A stretch of DNA of 34,214 nt, from positions 1 to 34,214 of the forward strand of contig NZ_JARJMT020000153.1 of assembly GCF_029335975.1 (NCBI RefSeq). Direction: 5' to 3'. A model generated the notes under the pieces. The model had not been told where the DNA came from. It searched no databases and saw only the letters and a program-made list of their open reading frames with translations. The stretch comes from Tepidimonas sp. Its GTDB lineage: Bacteria; Pseudomonadota; Gammaproteobacteria; Burkholderiales; Burkholderiaceae_C. Shown here piece after piece: positions 1 through 9,788 of the stretch. The position numbers were made by a program, and so were the translations under genes. How positions within the stretch are numbered: position 1 is the first letter of the stretch; the number at the start of each line of letters is the position of its first letter.

Positions 1-312
1 CTGGGTCAGTGGCCGCCCCTGACGGTCCACCACACGGATATGCCAGGTCTTCATGGCCAGCGTTTGGCCCTTGTGCCAAAACCAGGTGAAGTACACCCCC
101 AGCACGGCGAACAAAAAGGCCTGCTGCAGGTGCCGGTTGTCGAGCACATGGCGGGTCTGGGTCAGGGCCGAAAACAGATAGCCCGCGATGAACACGACAC
201 CGAACAGCAGCATGCCTTCGTAGAGCCAGCAGGCCATGCGGCGCCCGAGTGAAGGGGCAGGCAGCCCGGCGAGCGCGGTGCTCTGAATGGGAGTGGCGGG
301 GGGCGCGTGCAT
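1..312 (-). CDS. RDD family membrane protein (partial, N-terminal part)
   Basis: Reading the minus strand from an ATG at 312 gives 104 codons with no stop before the left edge, so the 3' end lies outside the window. A hydrophilic N-terminus of about 23 residues is followed by [18 protein letters not shown] (from residue 24), which fits the first RDD signature (Arg-Arg, then an acidic residue in a membrane helix; here Glu replaces the usual Asp). A second hydrophobic segment (residues about 64-80) is followed by the family-typical stretch [12 protein letters not shown] proteins are small integral membrane proteins of mostly unknown role, some linked to ion transport. The gene is divergent from ilvB. 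Assignment rests on pattern recognition of the family. Confidence 0.72.
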   Translation of the reverse strand, partial: MHAPPATPIQSTALAGLPAPSLGRRMACWLYEGMLLFGVVFIAGYLFSALTQTRHVLDNRHLQQAFLFAVLGVYFTWFWHKGQTLAMKTWHIRVVDRQGRPLTQ

Positions 313-427
313 GTGCGCAGCGGGCAAAACCAGGATGGCCAATGACCAAAAAAGTTCATTGTCGCATATGGCGCACGCCGCCGTTGCAGAAAAAAATCGA
401 CCAAGGCGTGGAGTTTTCATGCTGCAG

Positions 428-436
428 TGCCATAAT
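428..436 (+). promoter_or_regulatory. Candidate extended -10 promoter for ilvB operon
   Basis: TGC followed by CATAAT makes an extended -10 element about 155 bases before the ilvB start. No convincing -35 hexamer lies 16-18 bases upstream, as expected for an extended -10 promoter. The rest of the 313-590 gap holds a short GCCCG-AAA-CGGGC hairpin (about 461-472) but no terminator, so I see no attenuator comparable to the leuA one. Confidence 0.4.
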
Positions 437-590
437 CCATCGTGGTACACACCATTGCCAGCCCGAAACGGGCCAAGGTCGCGGACCAACCGCCATGGCC
501 TTGGCCTCAAGTCCCAAAGCCGCCTCACGAGGGCGCGACCAAGGGGCACCGGAGGTCTTTCGTCAGAGAAATACTGAAAGGTTGTTTGTC

Positions 591-2369
591 ATGGAAATCA
601 ACAAGGCCGAAATCGCGTCTGCAGCCGCTGTCGCTGGTCACTCCCCCGCTGTCGAGCTCATGGGGGCCGAAGTGCTTGTCAAGTGCCTGCAGGCCGAAGG
701 GGTGAAATACGTCTGGGGCTACCCAGGCGGCGCGGTCCTTTATGTCTACGACGCGCTCTACAAGCAAGACATCATCCAGCATGTCCTGGTGCGCCACGAG
801 CAGGCGGCAGTGCATGCCGCGGACGGCTATGCGCGCGCCACCGGCGAAGTTGGAGTGGCACTGGTCACCAGTGGCCCGGGCGTGACCAACGCGATCACCG
901 GTATCGCTACAGCCTATATGGACTCCATACCGATGGTCGTTATCACCGGGCAGGTGCCCACGGCCGCCATCGGCTTGGACGCCTTCCAGGAATGCGACAC
1001 CGTCGGTATTACCCGGCCCATCGTCAAGCACAACTTTCTGGTCAAGGATGTGCGCGATCTGGCCATTACGATCAAAAAAGCCTTTCACATCGCGCGCACG
1101 GGCCGCCCCGGGCCGGTGGTGGTGGACATTCCCAAGGATGTCTCGTTCAAGAAAACCGCATTTGCCGGCTATCCCGAGAGCATCACCATGCGCTCCTATA
1201 ACCCGGTGCGCAAAGGACACGGCGGCCAGATTCGCAAGGCATTGCAGCTGCTCCTGAGTGCCAAACGCCCCTACATTTACACGGGCGGCGGTGTTATTCT
1301 GGGCAATGCGGTCGCCGAGTTGCGCCAGCTGGTGGATCTGCTCAACTACCCCGTGACGAATACGCTCATGGGGCTGGGGGCCTTTCCGGCGACCGACCGG
1401 CGCTTCCTGGGCATGCTGGGCATGCACGGGACGTTCGAGGCCAACAACGCCATGCAGAACTGCGATGTGCTGCTGGCGGTGGGGGCGCGCTTCGACGATC
1501 GCGTCATCGGCAACCCCAAACACTTCGCTCAAAACGAGCGCAAGATCATTCACATCGACATCGACCCCTCCAGCATTTCCAAACGCGTCAAGGTGGACGT
1601 GCCCATCGTCGGGGATGTCAAAGACGTGTTGACAGAGCTGATCGCGATGGTGCGCGAAAGCCCGGTTCGCCCCGATGAACGTGCGCTGGCCGCCTGGTGG
1701 GAGACCATCGAGGGCTGGCGCTCGCGCGACTGTCTGCGTTACGACCGCGACAATACCGATGTGATCAAGCCGCAGATGGTCATCGAGACGCTGTGGAATA
1801 TGACCAAGGATGTCGAGGCCTACATCACCTCGGACGTCGGGCAGCATCAGATGTGGGCGGCGCAGTTCTACAAGTTCGATCAGCCGCGGCGCTGGATCAA
1901 CTCGGGTGGCCTGGGCACCATGGGGGTGGGCATTCCCTATGCCATGGGCATCAAGTTGGCCAAGCCCGAGGCCGAGGTGTACTGCGTGACGGGGGAAGGA
2001 TCGGTGCAGATGTGCATCCAGGAATTGTCCACCTGCCTGCAGTACAACACGCCGATCAAGATCTTGTCGCTCAACAATCGCTATCTCGGCATGGTGCGCC
2101 AGTGGCAAGAGATCGAGTACTCCGGCCGCTACAGCCACTCGTACATGGATGCCTTGCCCAACTTTGTCAAGCTGGCCGAGGCCTATGGACATGTGGGTCT
2201 GCTGGTCGAACGGCCGCAGGATGTCGAGCCGGCGCTGCGCGAGGCGCGCAAACTCAAGGATCGCACGGTATTCATCGACTTTCGCACCGATCCGACGGAA
2301 AACGTCTGGCCCATGGTGCAGGCGGGCAAAGGCATTACGGAGATGCTGCTCGGCAGCGAAGATCTGTGA
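591..2369 (+). CDS. ilvB: Acetolactate synthase large (catalytic) subunit
   Basis: Condenses two pyruvates to acetolactate, or pyruvate plus 2-oxobutyrate to acetohydroxybutyrate, using thiamine diphosphate, FAD and Mg2+. This is the first common step of valine, leucine and isoleucine synthesis. The protein is 592 residues, normal for the family. Three ThDP-enzyme domains are visible: an N-terminal PYR domain with the catalytic Glu in [18 protein letters not shown] (Glu70), a central FAD-binding domain, and a C-terminal PP domain with the ThDP/Mg motif starting GEGSVQM near residue 467 and ending at LSLNN. The ATG at 591 has AAAGG about ten bases upstream. An in-frame ATG at 495 would add 32 residues without family support. 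ilvH and ilvC follow on the same strand, so this is the ilvBHC (ilvIHC) operon. Confidence 0.96.
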   Translation: MEINKAEIASAAAVAGHSPAVELMGAEVLVKCLQAEGVKYVWGYPGGAVLYVYDALYKQDIIQHVLVRHEQAAVHAADGYARATGEVGVALVTSGPGVTNAITGIATAYMDSIPMVVITGQVPTAAIGLDAFQECDTVGITRPIVKHNFLVKDVRDLAITIKKAFHIARTGRPGPVVVDIPKDVSFKKTAFAGYPESITMRSYNPVRKGHGGQIRKALQLLLSAKRPYIYTGGGVILGNAVAELRQLVDLLNYPVTNTLMGLGAFPATDRRFLGMLGMHGTFEANNAMQNCDVLLAVGARFDDRVIGNPKHFAQNERKIIHIDIDPSSISKRVKVDVPIVGDVKDVLTELIAMVRESPVRPDERALAAWWETIEGWRSRDCLRYDRDNTDVIKPQMVIETLWNMTKDVEAYITSDVGQHQMWAAQFYKFDQPRRWINSGGLGTMGVGIPYAMGIKLAKPEAEVYCVTGEGSVQMCIQELSTCLQYNTPIKILSLNNRYLGMVRQWQEIEYSGRYSHSYMDALPNFVKLAEAYGHVGLLVERPQDVEPALREARKLKDRTVFIDFRTDPTENVWPMVQAGKGITEMLLGSEDL

Positions 2370-2445
2370 TGCTGTCGCAGCTGGCGGCGTTGGTCCGTGC
2401 GGCACGCCGGCTGAACCCCTATCGAGGAATCTATTGACCGCCGAG

Positions 2446-2467
2446 CCCGCCCCTTACCGGGGGCGGG
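2446..2467 (+). other. GC-only hairpin in the ilvB-ilvH gap
   Basis: CCCGCCCC (2446-2453) pairs perfectly with GGGGCGGG (2460-2467) across a 6-base loop. No T-tract follows, so a simple terminator is unlikely. In the ilvBH mRNA it could protect an end, stall processing, or set the subunit ratio. The sequence GAGGAATCT occurs on both sides of it (2424-2432 and 2484-2492); the second copy is the ilvH ribosome-binding site. Confidence 0.5.
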
Positions 2468-2497
2468 GGAGGGCGGCCGAAAAGAGGAATCTCATTC

Positions 2498-4035
<1,538 letters not shown>

Positions 4036-4044
4036 TCGATGCCC

Positions 4045-4071
4045 GGCTGGCGGCTGGAGCCAGCCCTTCCC
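4045..4071 (+). terminator. Possible weak terminator after ilvC
   Basis: GGCTGGC (4045-4051) pairs with GCCAGCC (4059-4065) over a 7-base loop, followed by CTTCCCT rather than a clean T-tract. It begins ten bases after the ilvC stop. The position fits a terminator but the tail is poor. Confidence 0.35.
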
Positions 4072-4213
4072 TCGCCCGCATGTGGCACGCGATGTCCAGC
4101 CGCGGGCGTGCGGTCATGCACGGGTGTTCGGGGCCTGTTCCCGTGGGCGTACACTAGCGCTCGGTCTGTGCGGTCGACGCGACAGACCACACCCCTTGCA
4201 GTGGCCTTTGTTC

Positions 4214-5017
4214 ATGCTCGACGGATCTCACATCCCCCGCAGCCCAGAGGTGCCGAGGCGCGCCAAGGGCATTTATATCCTGCCCAATTTGGTGACGTTG
4301 GCGGCGTTGTTTGGCGGCTTCTATGCCATCGTGATGGCCATGAATGGCCGCTTCGACCTTGCCACGAGCGGCATTTTCGTTGCCATGGTCTTGGATAGCC
4401 TGGATGGCCGCATCGCGCGCCTGACGCACACCCAGAGCGCCTTTGGCGAGCAGATGGACTCGTTATCCGACATGGTCTCGTTTGGCGCGGCGCCGGCGCT
4501 GGTGGCCTACGAATGGGCACTGCGCGATCTGGGGCGCTGGGGCTGGATCGCCGCGTTCGTCTATTGCGCCTGCGCGGCGCTGCGGCTGGCGCGCTTCAAC
4601 GTCAACACCCATGTGGTGGACAAGCGCTATTTCCAGGGGCTGCCATCGCCGGCGGCCGCGGCGCTGGTGGCGGGCTTCATCTGGCTGGCCACCGACGCCG
4701 GTCACGACGGCGACGGGCTGCAGTGGGCCTTGTGTGCGCTGACGCTGTATGCCGGGTTGACGATGGTGACCAATGCGCCGTTCTACAGTTTCAAGGATCT
4801 GAGCCTGCGCAAAAGCGTACCGTTTGCGACCCTGGTGTTGATCGCCCTGGGCATTGCCGTCATCAACATCCACCCTCCGGTGGTGTTATTCGCGCTGTTT
4901 GTGCTGTACGGCCTGTCCGGCTATGTCGTGTATGCGGTGCGCAAATCCAAAGGACGGCCAGTCAGCGTGGTGAGCACCTCCACCGACGAACCGGATGAGC
5001 GCGGCCTACACGAATGA
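4214..5017 (+). CDS. pssA: CDP-diacylglycerol--serine O-phosphatidyltransferase
   Basis: Integral membrane enzyme that joins CDP-diacylglycerol and L-serine to phosphatidylserine, the precursor of phosphatidylethanolamine. The CDP-alcohol phosphatidyltransferase signature is complete: Asp61, Asp64-Gly65, Ala68-Arg69, Gly78, Asp82 and Asp86 in DSLDGRIARLT and FGEQMDSLSD. Several hydrophobic helices follow, and the tail after residue 245 is hydrophilic. The start at 4214 (MLDGSHIPRSPEVPRR) is chosen because the basic segment before the first helix is typical of type II PssA. Longer in-frame starts run into a region with no membrane-protein character. No strong ribosome-binding site is seen. Being placed between ilvC and leuA is common in Burkholderiales. 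Confidence 0.93.
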   Translation: MLDGSHIPRSPEVPRRAKGIYILPNLVTLAALFGGFYAIVMAMNGRFDLATSGIFVAMVLDSLDGRIARLTHTQSAFGEQMDSLSDMVSFGAAPALVAYEWALRDLGRWGWIAAFVYCACAALRLARFNVNTHVVDKRYFQGLPSPAAAALVAGFIWLATDAGHDGDGLQWALCALTLYAGLTMVTNAPFYSFKDLSLRKSVPFATLVLIALGIAVINIHPPVVLFALFVLYGLSGYVVYAVRKSKGRPVSVVSTSTDEPDERGLHE

Positions 5018-5089
5018 CGGGCTCGGCGCAAACATTCAGAGTGATCGCCTCGGTCTATGGCATGGTGAGCGTGCGCCGCATCGCGCTTG

Positions 5090-5098
5090 TGTTACATT
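5090..5098 (+). promoter_or_regulatory. Candidate extended -10 promoter for leuL-leuA
   Basis: TGT followed by TACATT forms an extended -10 element. Transcription would start near 5104-5106, at or just before the ATG of the leader peptide, so the leader mRNA could be leaderless. No good -35 hexamer is seen at the right distance. Confidence 0.45.
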
Positions 5099-5105
5099 GA
5101 AGCCT

Positions 5106-5162
5106 ATGGAGTTTGCGCCCAGCCGCCTACTGCGACTACCCCGCTGCGGGCAGGCGGTTTAG
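5106..5162 (+). CDS. leuL: leu operon leader peptide
   Basis: An 18-codon reading frame (MEFAPSRLLRLPRCGQAV, stop TAG at 5160) sits between the candidate promoter and a strong terminator upstream of leuA. It contains CTA (5127), CTG (5130) and CTA (5136) leucine codons. CTA should be rare in a genome this GC-rich, and the neighbouring arginine codon CGA is also an unusual choice. The codons lie where a stalled ribosome would cover segment 1 of the attenuator (see the next entry). No ribosome-binding site precedes the ATG, which fits translation from a leaderless or nearly leaderless transcript. The protein itself is not expected to have a function beyond sensing charged tRNA-Leu. Confidence 0.78.
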   Translation: MEFAPSRLLRLPRCGQAV

Positions 5163-5217
5163 CGCGCGTTCTCAAACCCCCACGGCCCGCATGCCCTCGC
5201 TGCGGGCCGTTTGTTTT
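5123..5217 (+). promoter_or_regulatory. Ribosome-mediated leucine attenuator upstream of leuA
   Basis: Mutually exclusive pairings can be read directly. Segment 1 CCGCCT (5123-5128), overlapping the first leucine codon, pairs with AGGCGG (5152-5157). The adjacent segment 2 TGCGGGC (5145-5151) is perfectly complementary to GCCCGCA (5185-5191), which is the 5' arm of the terminator. That arm otherwise forms the 10-base-pair terminator stem. When leucyl-tRNA is short, a ribosome stalled at the leucine codons would mask segment 1, free segment 2 to pair with segment 3, and so prevent termination. This is the logic of the enteric leu and trp leaders. The pairings are seen; the mechanism is inferred. 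Confidence 0.75.
5182..5217 (+). terminator. Intrinsic terminator of the leu attenuator
   Basis: ACGGCCCGCA (5182-5191) and TGCGGGCCGT (5201-5210) form a perfect 10-base-pair stem with a 9-base loop, followed directly by TTGTTTT. It lies 50 bases before the leuA start codon, so it can only act on leuA as an attenuator. Confidence 0.88.
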
Positions 5218-5267
5218 GCCGGCACGCATGGGCAGCGACCACAGCCACCCTTAGCAGGAGTTCCGCC

Positions 5268-6809
5268 ATGACCGACAAGTTGATCATTTTCGACACCACG
5301 CTGCGCGACGGCGAGCAGTCCCCGGGCGCCTCAATGACCAAAGACGAAAAGCTGCGCATCGCGCGCCAGCTCGAACGGCTGAAGGTCGATGTGATCGAGG
5401 CGGGTTTTGCGGCCAGTTCCAACGGCGATTTCGAGGCGGTCAAGGCGATTGCCGGCGTGATCAAGGACTCCACCGTGTGTTCGCTGGCCCGCGCCAATGA
5501 CCGCGACATCGCACGGGCGGCCGAAGCCCTGCGCGGCGCCAACCGCGCGCGCATTCACACCTTCATCGCAACGTCGCCGCTGCATATGGAGAAGAAGCTG
5601 CGCATGACGCCCGAGCAGGTGCTGGAGCAGGCGCGGCAGGCGGTGCGCTTTGCGCGCAACCTGTGCGCCGACGTCGAATTCAGTCCTGAGGACGGTTACC
5701 GCAGCGAGTTGGATTTCCTCTGCCGCGTGTTGGAAACGGTGATCGCCGAAGGCGCCACGACCATCAACATCCCGGATACGGTCGGCTATGCGGTGCCGGA
5801 GCTGTACGGCCATTTCATCAAGACCCTGCGCGAGCGCATCCCCAACTCCGATAAGGCCATCTGGAGCGTGCACTGCCACAACGACCTGGGTATGGCGGTG
5901 GCCAACTCGCTGGCCGGCGTCAAGATCGGCGGGGCGCGCCAGGTCGAATGCACAGTCAACGGCCTGGGGGAGCGGGCGGGCAACTGTTCGCTGGAGGAGG
6001 TCGTCATGGCGGTCAAGACCCGCCGCGACTATTTCGGGCTGGAGGTCGGCATCGACACCACGCAGATCGTGCCCGCCAGCCGCATGGTCAGCCAGACCAC
6101 GGGCTTTGTCGTGCAGCCGAACAAGGCGGTGGTGGGGGCCAATGCCTTCGCGCATGCCAGCGGTATTCACCAAGATGGTGTGCTCAAAGCGCGCGACACC
6201 TACGAAATCATGCGCGCCGAAGATGTGGGCTGGAGCGCCAACAAGATTGTGCTGGGCAAACTCTCGGGGCGCAACGCCTTCAAGCAGCGCCTGCAGGAGC
6301 TGGGTATCGAGATGGAGTCCGAAACGGAGCTCAACACGGCCTTCGCCAAGTTCAAGGAGCTGGCCGACCGCAAGGCCGAAATTTTTGACGAGGACATTCT
6401 GGCGCTGGTCAGTGACGAGAGTGTCACGCCGGAAAAGGAGCAGTACGGCCTGGTGTCGCTGTCGCAGCGCTCCGAAACCGGCGAACGCCCCCATGCGCGC
6501 GTGGTCTTTACCATCGACGGCAAGGAGTACGTGGGCGAAGCCGACGGCAATGGGCCGGTGGATGCGTCCATCAAGGCCATCGAGTCGCATGTCAAGAGCG
6601 GCGCGGAGCTGCTGCTTTATTCGGTCAATGCGATCACCAGCGGTTCCACCGAATCGCAGGGTGAGGTCACGATTCGGCTGCAGCACGGCGGGCGTGTGGT
6701 CAACGGCGTCGGGGCCGATCCGGACATCGTCGTGGCATCGGCCAAGGCCTATTTGTCGGCGCTCAACAAGCTGCACAGCAAAGTCGATCGCGTCGCCGCC
6801 CAAGGCTGA
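5268..6809 (+). CDS. leuA: 2-isopropylmalate synthase
   Basis: Condenses acetyl-CoA with 2-oxoisovalerate to 2-isopropylmalate, the committed step of leucine synthesis. The 513-residue protein has the normal two-part build. The N-terminal TIM-barrel HMGL-like domain carries the DTTLRDGEQ signature at residues 9-17 and the metal-binding HCHNDLG, followed by [14 protein letters not shown]. The C-terminal LeuA allosteric domain (roughly residues 390-510) binds leucine for feedback inhibition. The ATG at 5268 is preceded by AGCAGGAG seven bases upstream, which settles the start. Expression is expected to be controlled by the attenuator just upstream. The other leucine genes (leuCDB) are not in the window. 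Confidence 0.97.
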   Translation: MTDKLIIFDTTLRDGEQSPGASMTKDEKLRIARQLERLKVDVIEAGFAASSNGDFEAVKAIAGVIKDSTVCSLARANDRDIARAAEALRGANRARIHTFIATSPLHMEKKLRMTPEQVLEQARQAVRFARNLCADVEFSPEDGYRSELDFLCRVLETVIAEGATTINIPDTVGYAVPELYGHFIKTLRERIPNSDKAIWSVHCHNDLGMAVANSLAGVKIGGARQVECTVNGLGERAGNCSLEEVVMAVKTRRDYFGLEVGIDTTQIVPASRMVSQTTGFVVQPNKAVVGANAFAHASGIHQDGVLKARDTYEIMRAEDVGWSANKIVLGKLSGRNAFKQRLQELGIEMESETELNTAFAKFKELADRKAEIFDEDILALVSDESVTPEKEQYGLVSLSQRSETGERPHARVVFTIDGKEYVGEADGNGPVDASIKAIESHVKSGAELLLYSVNAITSGSTESQGEVTIRLQHGGRVVNGVGADPDIVVASAKAYLSALNKLHSKVDRVAAQG

Positions 6810-6851
6810 CTGCGCGCTGCGCTGGGGGGCTGCCCCTTTGTTGTGGAAGTG

Positions 6852-6915
6852 GCTCAAAATTTTTGCCTAGCACGATGTCGAAAATGGTGTTTTTGAGCGA
6901 TCGGCCCCTTATACT
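6852..6915 (+). promoter_or_regulatory. Candidate promoter and inverted repeat upstream of pbpG
   Basis: TATACT at 6910-6915 is a good -10 hexamer, 33 bases before the pbpG start; only a weak -35 (near 6887-6894) is seen. An 8-base inverted repeat, GCTCAAAA (6852-6859) and TTTTGAGC (6891-6898), lies just upstream. Its right arm falls between the -35 and -10 positions, so it could be an operator. It is unusually AT-rich for this genome. Confidence 0.45.
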
Positions 6916-6948
6916 GCCGAAGTCGTCGATGACTATGGGGCCGACACC

Positions 6949-8145
6949 ATGAACAAAACGCTGTTGTGGGGCTCGCGGGCGCTGCTGCTCGCGCTGGTCG
7001 CTTGGGGTTTGGGTCTGCCGCCGCAGGAGGCGCGCGCAGCGTCCGTGGCGGTCAGCGCCAAGATGGATCGCGCCAAGTCCCCAGCCAAGCCGCGGGCCAA
7101 ACCCGCTAAAGCCGCCAAACCCGTTAAAGCCGCCAAACCCGCTAAAGCCGCCAAAGCCGCCAAGGCCGCTAAGGCCGTGCCTCGCGCCAAACAAGGGATG
7201 CAAAGCGCGGTCAGTCGCGGTGCAGGGGTGGCCGCCCTGTCGGGGGCGGCGTTTGCATCCGCACCGGCTGAGGGCGGTGTGGACGGCGCACATGGGCTCC
7301 CGATCGATCCGGTGCCCCTGAACTCCAACGCCGTGCTGGTCGTCGACCGCGACACCAACGCGGTGCTGGTCGGTAAAAACGACGCGGCGGTGCTGCCGAT
7401 CGCTTCGCTGACCAAACTGATGACGGGGCTGGTGATCGCTGACTCGGGCCTGCCGATGGATGAAGTGCTCACCATCACCGCAGACGATGTCGATCGCCTC
7501 AAGGGCAGTGGATCGCGCCTGGCGGTGGGCACGCGCCTGTCGCGGGCCGAGGCCTTGCATCTGGCCCTCATGTCCAGCGAAAACCGTGCGGCCCATGCCC
7601 TGGGGCGGACCTATCCGGGGGGAATCCCGGCGTTCGTCGCCGCCATGAACCGCAAGGCGGCCGAGCTGGGCATGAGCACCACCCGGTTTGTCGAGCCCAC
7701 TGGGTTGTCCAGCGACAACCAGTCCAGCCCCCGCGATCTGGCGCGACTCGTCTCCGCTGCGGCCGAGCGCCCCGTGCTGCGTGAACTGACCACGTCACCC
7801 GAGTACGAATTGGCCAACGGCCGGCGTGTGGTGCATTACCGCAACAGCAACAAACTGGTGCGCGACAGCGAGTGGGACATCCTGCTGCAAAAAACCGGTT
7901 ACATCCGCGAGGCGGGCCGCTGCGTGGCCATGCAGGTGCGGCTGGCAGGGCGCAACCTGATCATGGTGCTGATGGATGCTGCGGATTCGTCGGCGCGCTG
8001 GACCGATGCCGAGCGCTTGTTGCGCTGGCTGGAGCAGTCGCTGCTGCATTCTGGGGCGGTCCAGCACGAGGCGCTGGTGCCGCAGCGGGTGTCGCAGCCA
8101 TGGGGTGCCGCTGCCTATCCTGGGGCGAATCGACTGCCCGGGTAA
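6949..8145 (+). CDS. pbpG: D-alanyl-D-alanine endopeptidase / carboxypeptidase (PBP7-like)
   Basis: Low-molecular-weight penicillin-binding protein that cuts D-Ala-containing cross-links in peptidoglycan in the periplasm. All three active-site motifs are present: SLTK (Ser153 to Lys156), SEN (Ser210 to Asn212) and KTG (Lys315 to Gly317). A signal peptide (residues 1-31, ending ARA-A) directs export. The protein is 398 residues, longer than E. coli PbpG (about 310). The extra length is a Lys/Ala/Pro-rich segment (residues about 43-82) made of near-perfect repeats, followed by an Ala/Gly-rich linker before the catalytic domain begins near residue 118. The basic stretch could bind anionic wall polymers or nucleic acid; that is speculation. 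The gene stands alone, convergent with the IclR gene. Confidence 0.9.
   Translation: MNKTLLWGSRALLLALVAWGLGLPPQEARAASVAVSAKMDRAKSPAKPRAKPAKAAKPVKAAKPAKAAKAAKAAKAVPRAKQGMQSAVSRGAGVAALSGAAFASAPAEGGVDGAHGLPIDPVPLNSNAVLVVDRDTNAVLVGKNDAAVLPIASLTKLMTGLVIADSGLPMDEVLTITADDVDRLKGSGSRLAVGTRLSRAEALHLALMSSENRAAHALGRTYPGGIPAFVAAMNRKAAELGMSTTRFVEPTGLSSDNQSSPRDLARLVSAAAERPVLRELTTSPEYELANGRRVVHYRNSNKLVRDSEWDILLQKTGYIREAGRCVAMQVRLAGRNLIMVLMDAADSSARWTDAERLLRWLEQSLLHSGAVQHEALVPQRVSQPWGAAAYPGANRLPG
7102..7176 (+). repeat. Tandem repeat coding for Lys/Ala-rich segment
   Basis: Three 18-base units (7102-7119, 7120-7137, 7138-7155), differing at one base (GCTAAA against GTTAAA), are followed by degenerate 9-base half units to about 7176. 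Each 18-base unit encodes PAKAAK or PVKAAK. The unit length keeps the reading frame, so copy number can vary without inactivating pbpG. Confidence 0.9.
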
Positions 8146-8205
8146 GGGCCGCAGCGCCGCACCGGCAAGAATGGGCAAAGCGAAGCTCGGTCCGCTGCAC
8201 CCAGG

Positions 8206-8994
8206 TCAGGGGCGCTCGCTACGGTAACCCAACGCCGCGCTGATCTCCGCGGCGGTCTGCTGCAGCTTGGCAAGCCAGCTTTCGTCGATGCGGTTGGCGG
8301 GAGCGGAGATGGACAAGCCCGCCACGAGCCGCCCCTGATCGTTGTAGATCCCCGCCGCCATACAGCGCACGCCGGGTTCCAGTTCTTCGTTATCGCGCGC
8401 CACCCCCTGCCGACGGCACAAGGCCAGCTCCTTTTCCAACACCGCCAACTGGGTGATGCTGTTGGGGGTGTTGCCCGCCAGTCCAGTGCGGGTGGCGTAC
8501 GCACGCAGGCGCTGCGGGTCCTCTTGCGCCAGGAAGAGCTTGCCCACGGAGGTCAGATGTAGCGGTGCTCGCCCTCCAATGGCGCGTACCACCTGCATGC
8601 CGGAGCGCTCGCTGTAGGCGCGCTCGATATAGACGATCTCGTCGCCCTGGCGCACGCTCAGATTGACCGGCTGCTGGATTTGGCGGTGCAGCTCGCGCAT
8701 CGGACCGACGGCGGCTTCGCGCACATCCAGCCGCGCTTTGACAAGGTTGCCCAGTTCCAACAGGCGCAGGCCCAGTCGATACATGCCCGGCTCGGATCGC
8801 TCCACGAATCGGCCGATCGCCAGGTCATTGAGGATGCGGTGGGCAGTGGAAGGGTGCAAGCCGGTTTCTTCGCCCAGCGTCTTGAGGGAAACCGGGTCCT
8901 CGTGTCGCGCCAGGACGTCGAGCAGGGCGAACATGCGCTCGAGCACCTGCACACTGTGCCGTGGAGGAGGTGGGGTGTCGTCCGTTTTCCGCAT
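8206..8994 (-). CDS. IclR family transcriptional regulator
   Basis: DNA-binding regulator with an N-terminal winged helix (residues about 14-75; TLGEETGLHPSTAHRILNDL is the recognition region) and a C-terminal IclR effector domain (residues about 85-260). The 262-residue length is typical. The ATG at 8994 is used here; a GTG immediately before it (8997) would add one residue. It lies 56 bases after bpt on the same strand, separated by an AT-rich palindromic stretch. No catabolic operon that such regulators usually control is adjacent, so its target and effector cannot be named. Upstream genes nth-aat-bpt are housekeeping and are unlikely targets. Confidence 0.88.
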   Translation of the reverse strand: MRKTDDTPPPPRHSVQVLERMFALLDVLARHEDPVSLKTLGEETGLHPSTAHRILNDLAIGRFVERSEPGMYRLGLRLLELGNLVKARLDVREAAVGPMRELHRQIQQPVNLSVRQGDEIVYIERAYSERSGMQVVRAIGGRAPLHLTSVGKLFLAQEDPQRLRAYATRTGLAGNTPNSITQLAVLEKELALCRRQGVARDNEELEPGVRCMAAGIYNDQGRLVAGLSISAPANRIDESWLAKLQQTAAEISAALGYRSERP

Positions 8995-9020
8995 CACGGT
9001 CGTCGGGAGTCTCGACAGCC

Positions 9021-9039
9021 AATTTTATCATATGAAATT
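9021..9039 (-). promoter_or_regulatory. AT-rich palindromic site upstream of iclR-type gene
   Basis: AATTT (9021-9025) and AAATT (9035-9039) flank the 8-base palindrome TCATATGA (9028-9035). The stretch is strikingly AT-rich for this genome and lies 27 bases before the regulator's start codon. IclR-family members commonly repress themselves from such sites. It also contains TATGAT on the minus strand as a possible -10. Confidence 0.4.
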
Positions 9040-9050
9040 GTGATCCATCC

Positions 9051-9788
9051 TCACAGCGCCAGCCGCCAGCGGCCGTCCTGAAAAAGCTCGTGCGGCCGAA
9101 AGCGGACCTTGTAGGCCATCTTGGGACTGTCGGCGATCCAATACCCCAGATACACATAAGGCAGTTGCAGGCGGCGGGCCTGTTCGATCTGCCACAGTAC
9201 CCCATAGGTGCCCAACGATCCGGGCCAGTCCGGGTCGTAGAAGGTGTAAACCGCGGACAGGCCGTCGTCGATCAGATCGATCACGGACACCATCACCAGC
9301 CGGTCCGGGGAGTCGGTGCCGCCGCGCGCCCAAAATTCCACCAGCCGTGAGTTGACGTGGCTTTGCAGCATAAACTGGCTGTACTGCTCGACGTCGTCGT
9401 GGTCCATACCGCCCCCGGCGTGGCGGCTGCGTTGGTAACGCAGGTACAGCGCATAGTGCGCGGGCGAGTAGCCCAGCCGCATCACTCGCGCATGCAAAGC
9501 GGCGTGTTCGCGCCAGGCGCGGCGCTGGCTGCGGGAGGGGGTGAACTCTGCGGCGCGCACGCGCAACGGGACGCAAGCCTGACAGCCGTCGCAATGGGGC
9601 CGGTAGGTGAACAGACCGCTGCGCCGAAAGCCGCTGGCCACAAGGCGCGAGTAGGTCTCGCCCTGGATGAGGTGGCTCGGCGTGGCCACCTGCGAGCGGG
9701 CCAAGCGCTGCGGCAAATAGCTGCACGGGTACGGCGCCGTGGCGTAAAACTGCACGGCGCTCAGGGGCAGTTCGTGCAGGCGAGTCAC
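9051..9788 (-). CDS. bpt: Aspartate/glutamate leucyltransferase (N-degron tRNA-protein transferase)
   Basis: Transfers leucine from tRNA to proteins with N-terminal Asp or Glu, marking them for ClpAP through the bacterial N-degron pathway. The 245-residue protein has the ATE-family N-terminus with Cys residues in CDGCQAC (about residues 66-72) and the C-terminal acyltransferase fold ending in [20 protein letters not shown]. The start is GTG at 9788, overlapping the aat stop as GTGA, which fixes the start and shows translational coupling. Aat, the other bacterial N-degron transferase, is encoded directly upstream. In many Burkholderiales pyrD follows bpt; here an IclR gene follows instead. Confidence 0.92.
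   Translation of the reverse strand: MTRLHELPLSAVQFYATAPYPCSYLPQRLARSQVATPSHLIQGETYSRLVASGFRRSGLFTYRPHCDGCQACVPLRVRAAEFTPSRSQRRAWREHAALHARVMRLGYSPAHYALYLRYQRSRHAGGGMDHDDVEQYSQFMLQSHVNSRLVEFWARGGTDSPDRLVMVSVIDLIDDGLSAVYTFYDPDWPGSLGTYGVLWQIEQARRLQLPYVYLGYWIADSPKMAYKVRFRPHELFQDGRWRLAL

Noticed and set aside
442-705. Possible ilv leader peptide starting at GTG 442, five bases after CATAAT
   Set aside because: The frame has no stop before ilvB, is not rich in Val/Ile/Leu codons, and no terminator hairpin lies between it and ilvB, unlike the leuA leader.
525-2405. Very long open frame on the minus strand opposite ilvB
   Set aside because: Antisense frames stay open in GC-rich coding DNA; the translation has no family features and the plus strand encodes a clear IlvB.
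4150-4155. TACACT as the -10 of a pssA promoter
   Set aside because: No matching -35 and no extended -10; about 60 bases upstream of the start with nothing else to support it.
6821-6848. GGGG-CTG-CCCC followed by TTTGTTGT after leuA as a terminator
   Set aside because: The stem is only four pairs and the tail is broken; too weak to call.
5331-6857. Long minus-strand open frame opposite leuA (similarly 3049-4023 opposite ilvC and 31545-32729 opposite the activator)
   Set aside because: Shadow of the real gene; the residues are low-complexity and no motif is recognised.
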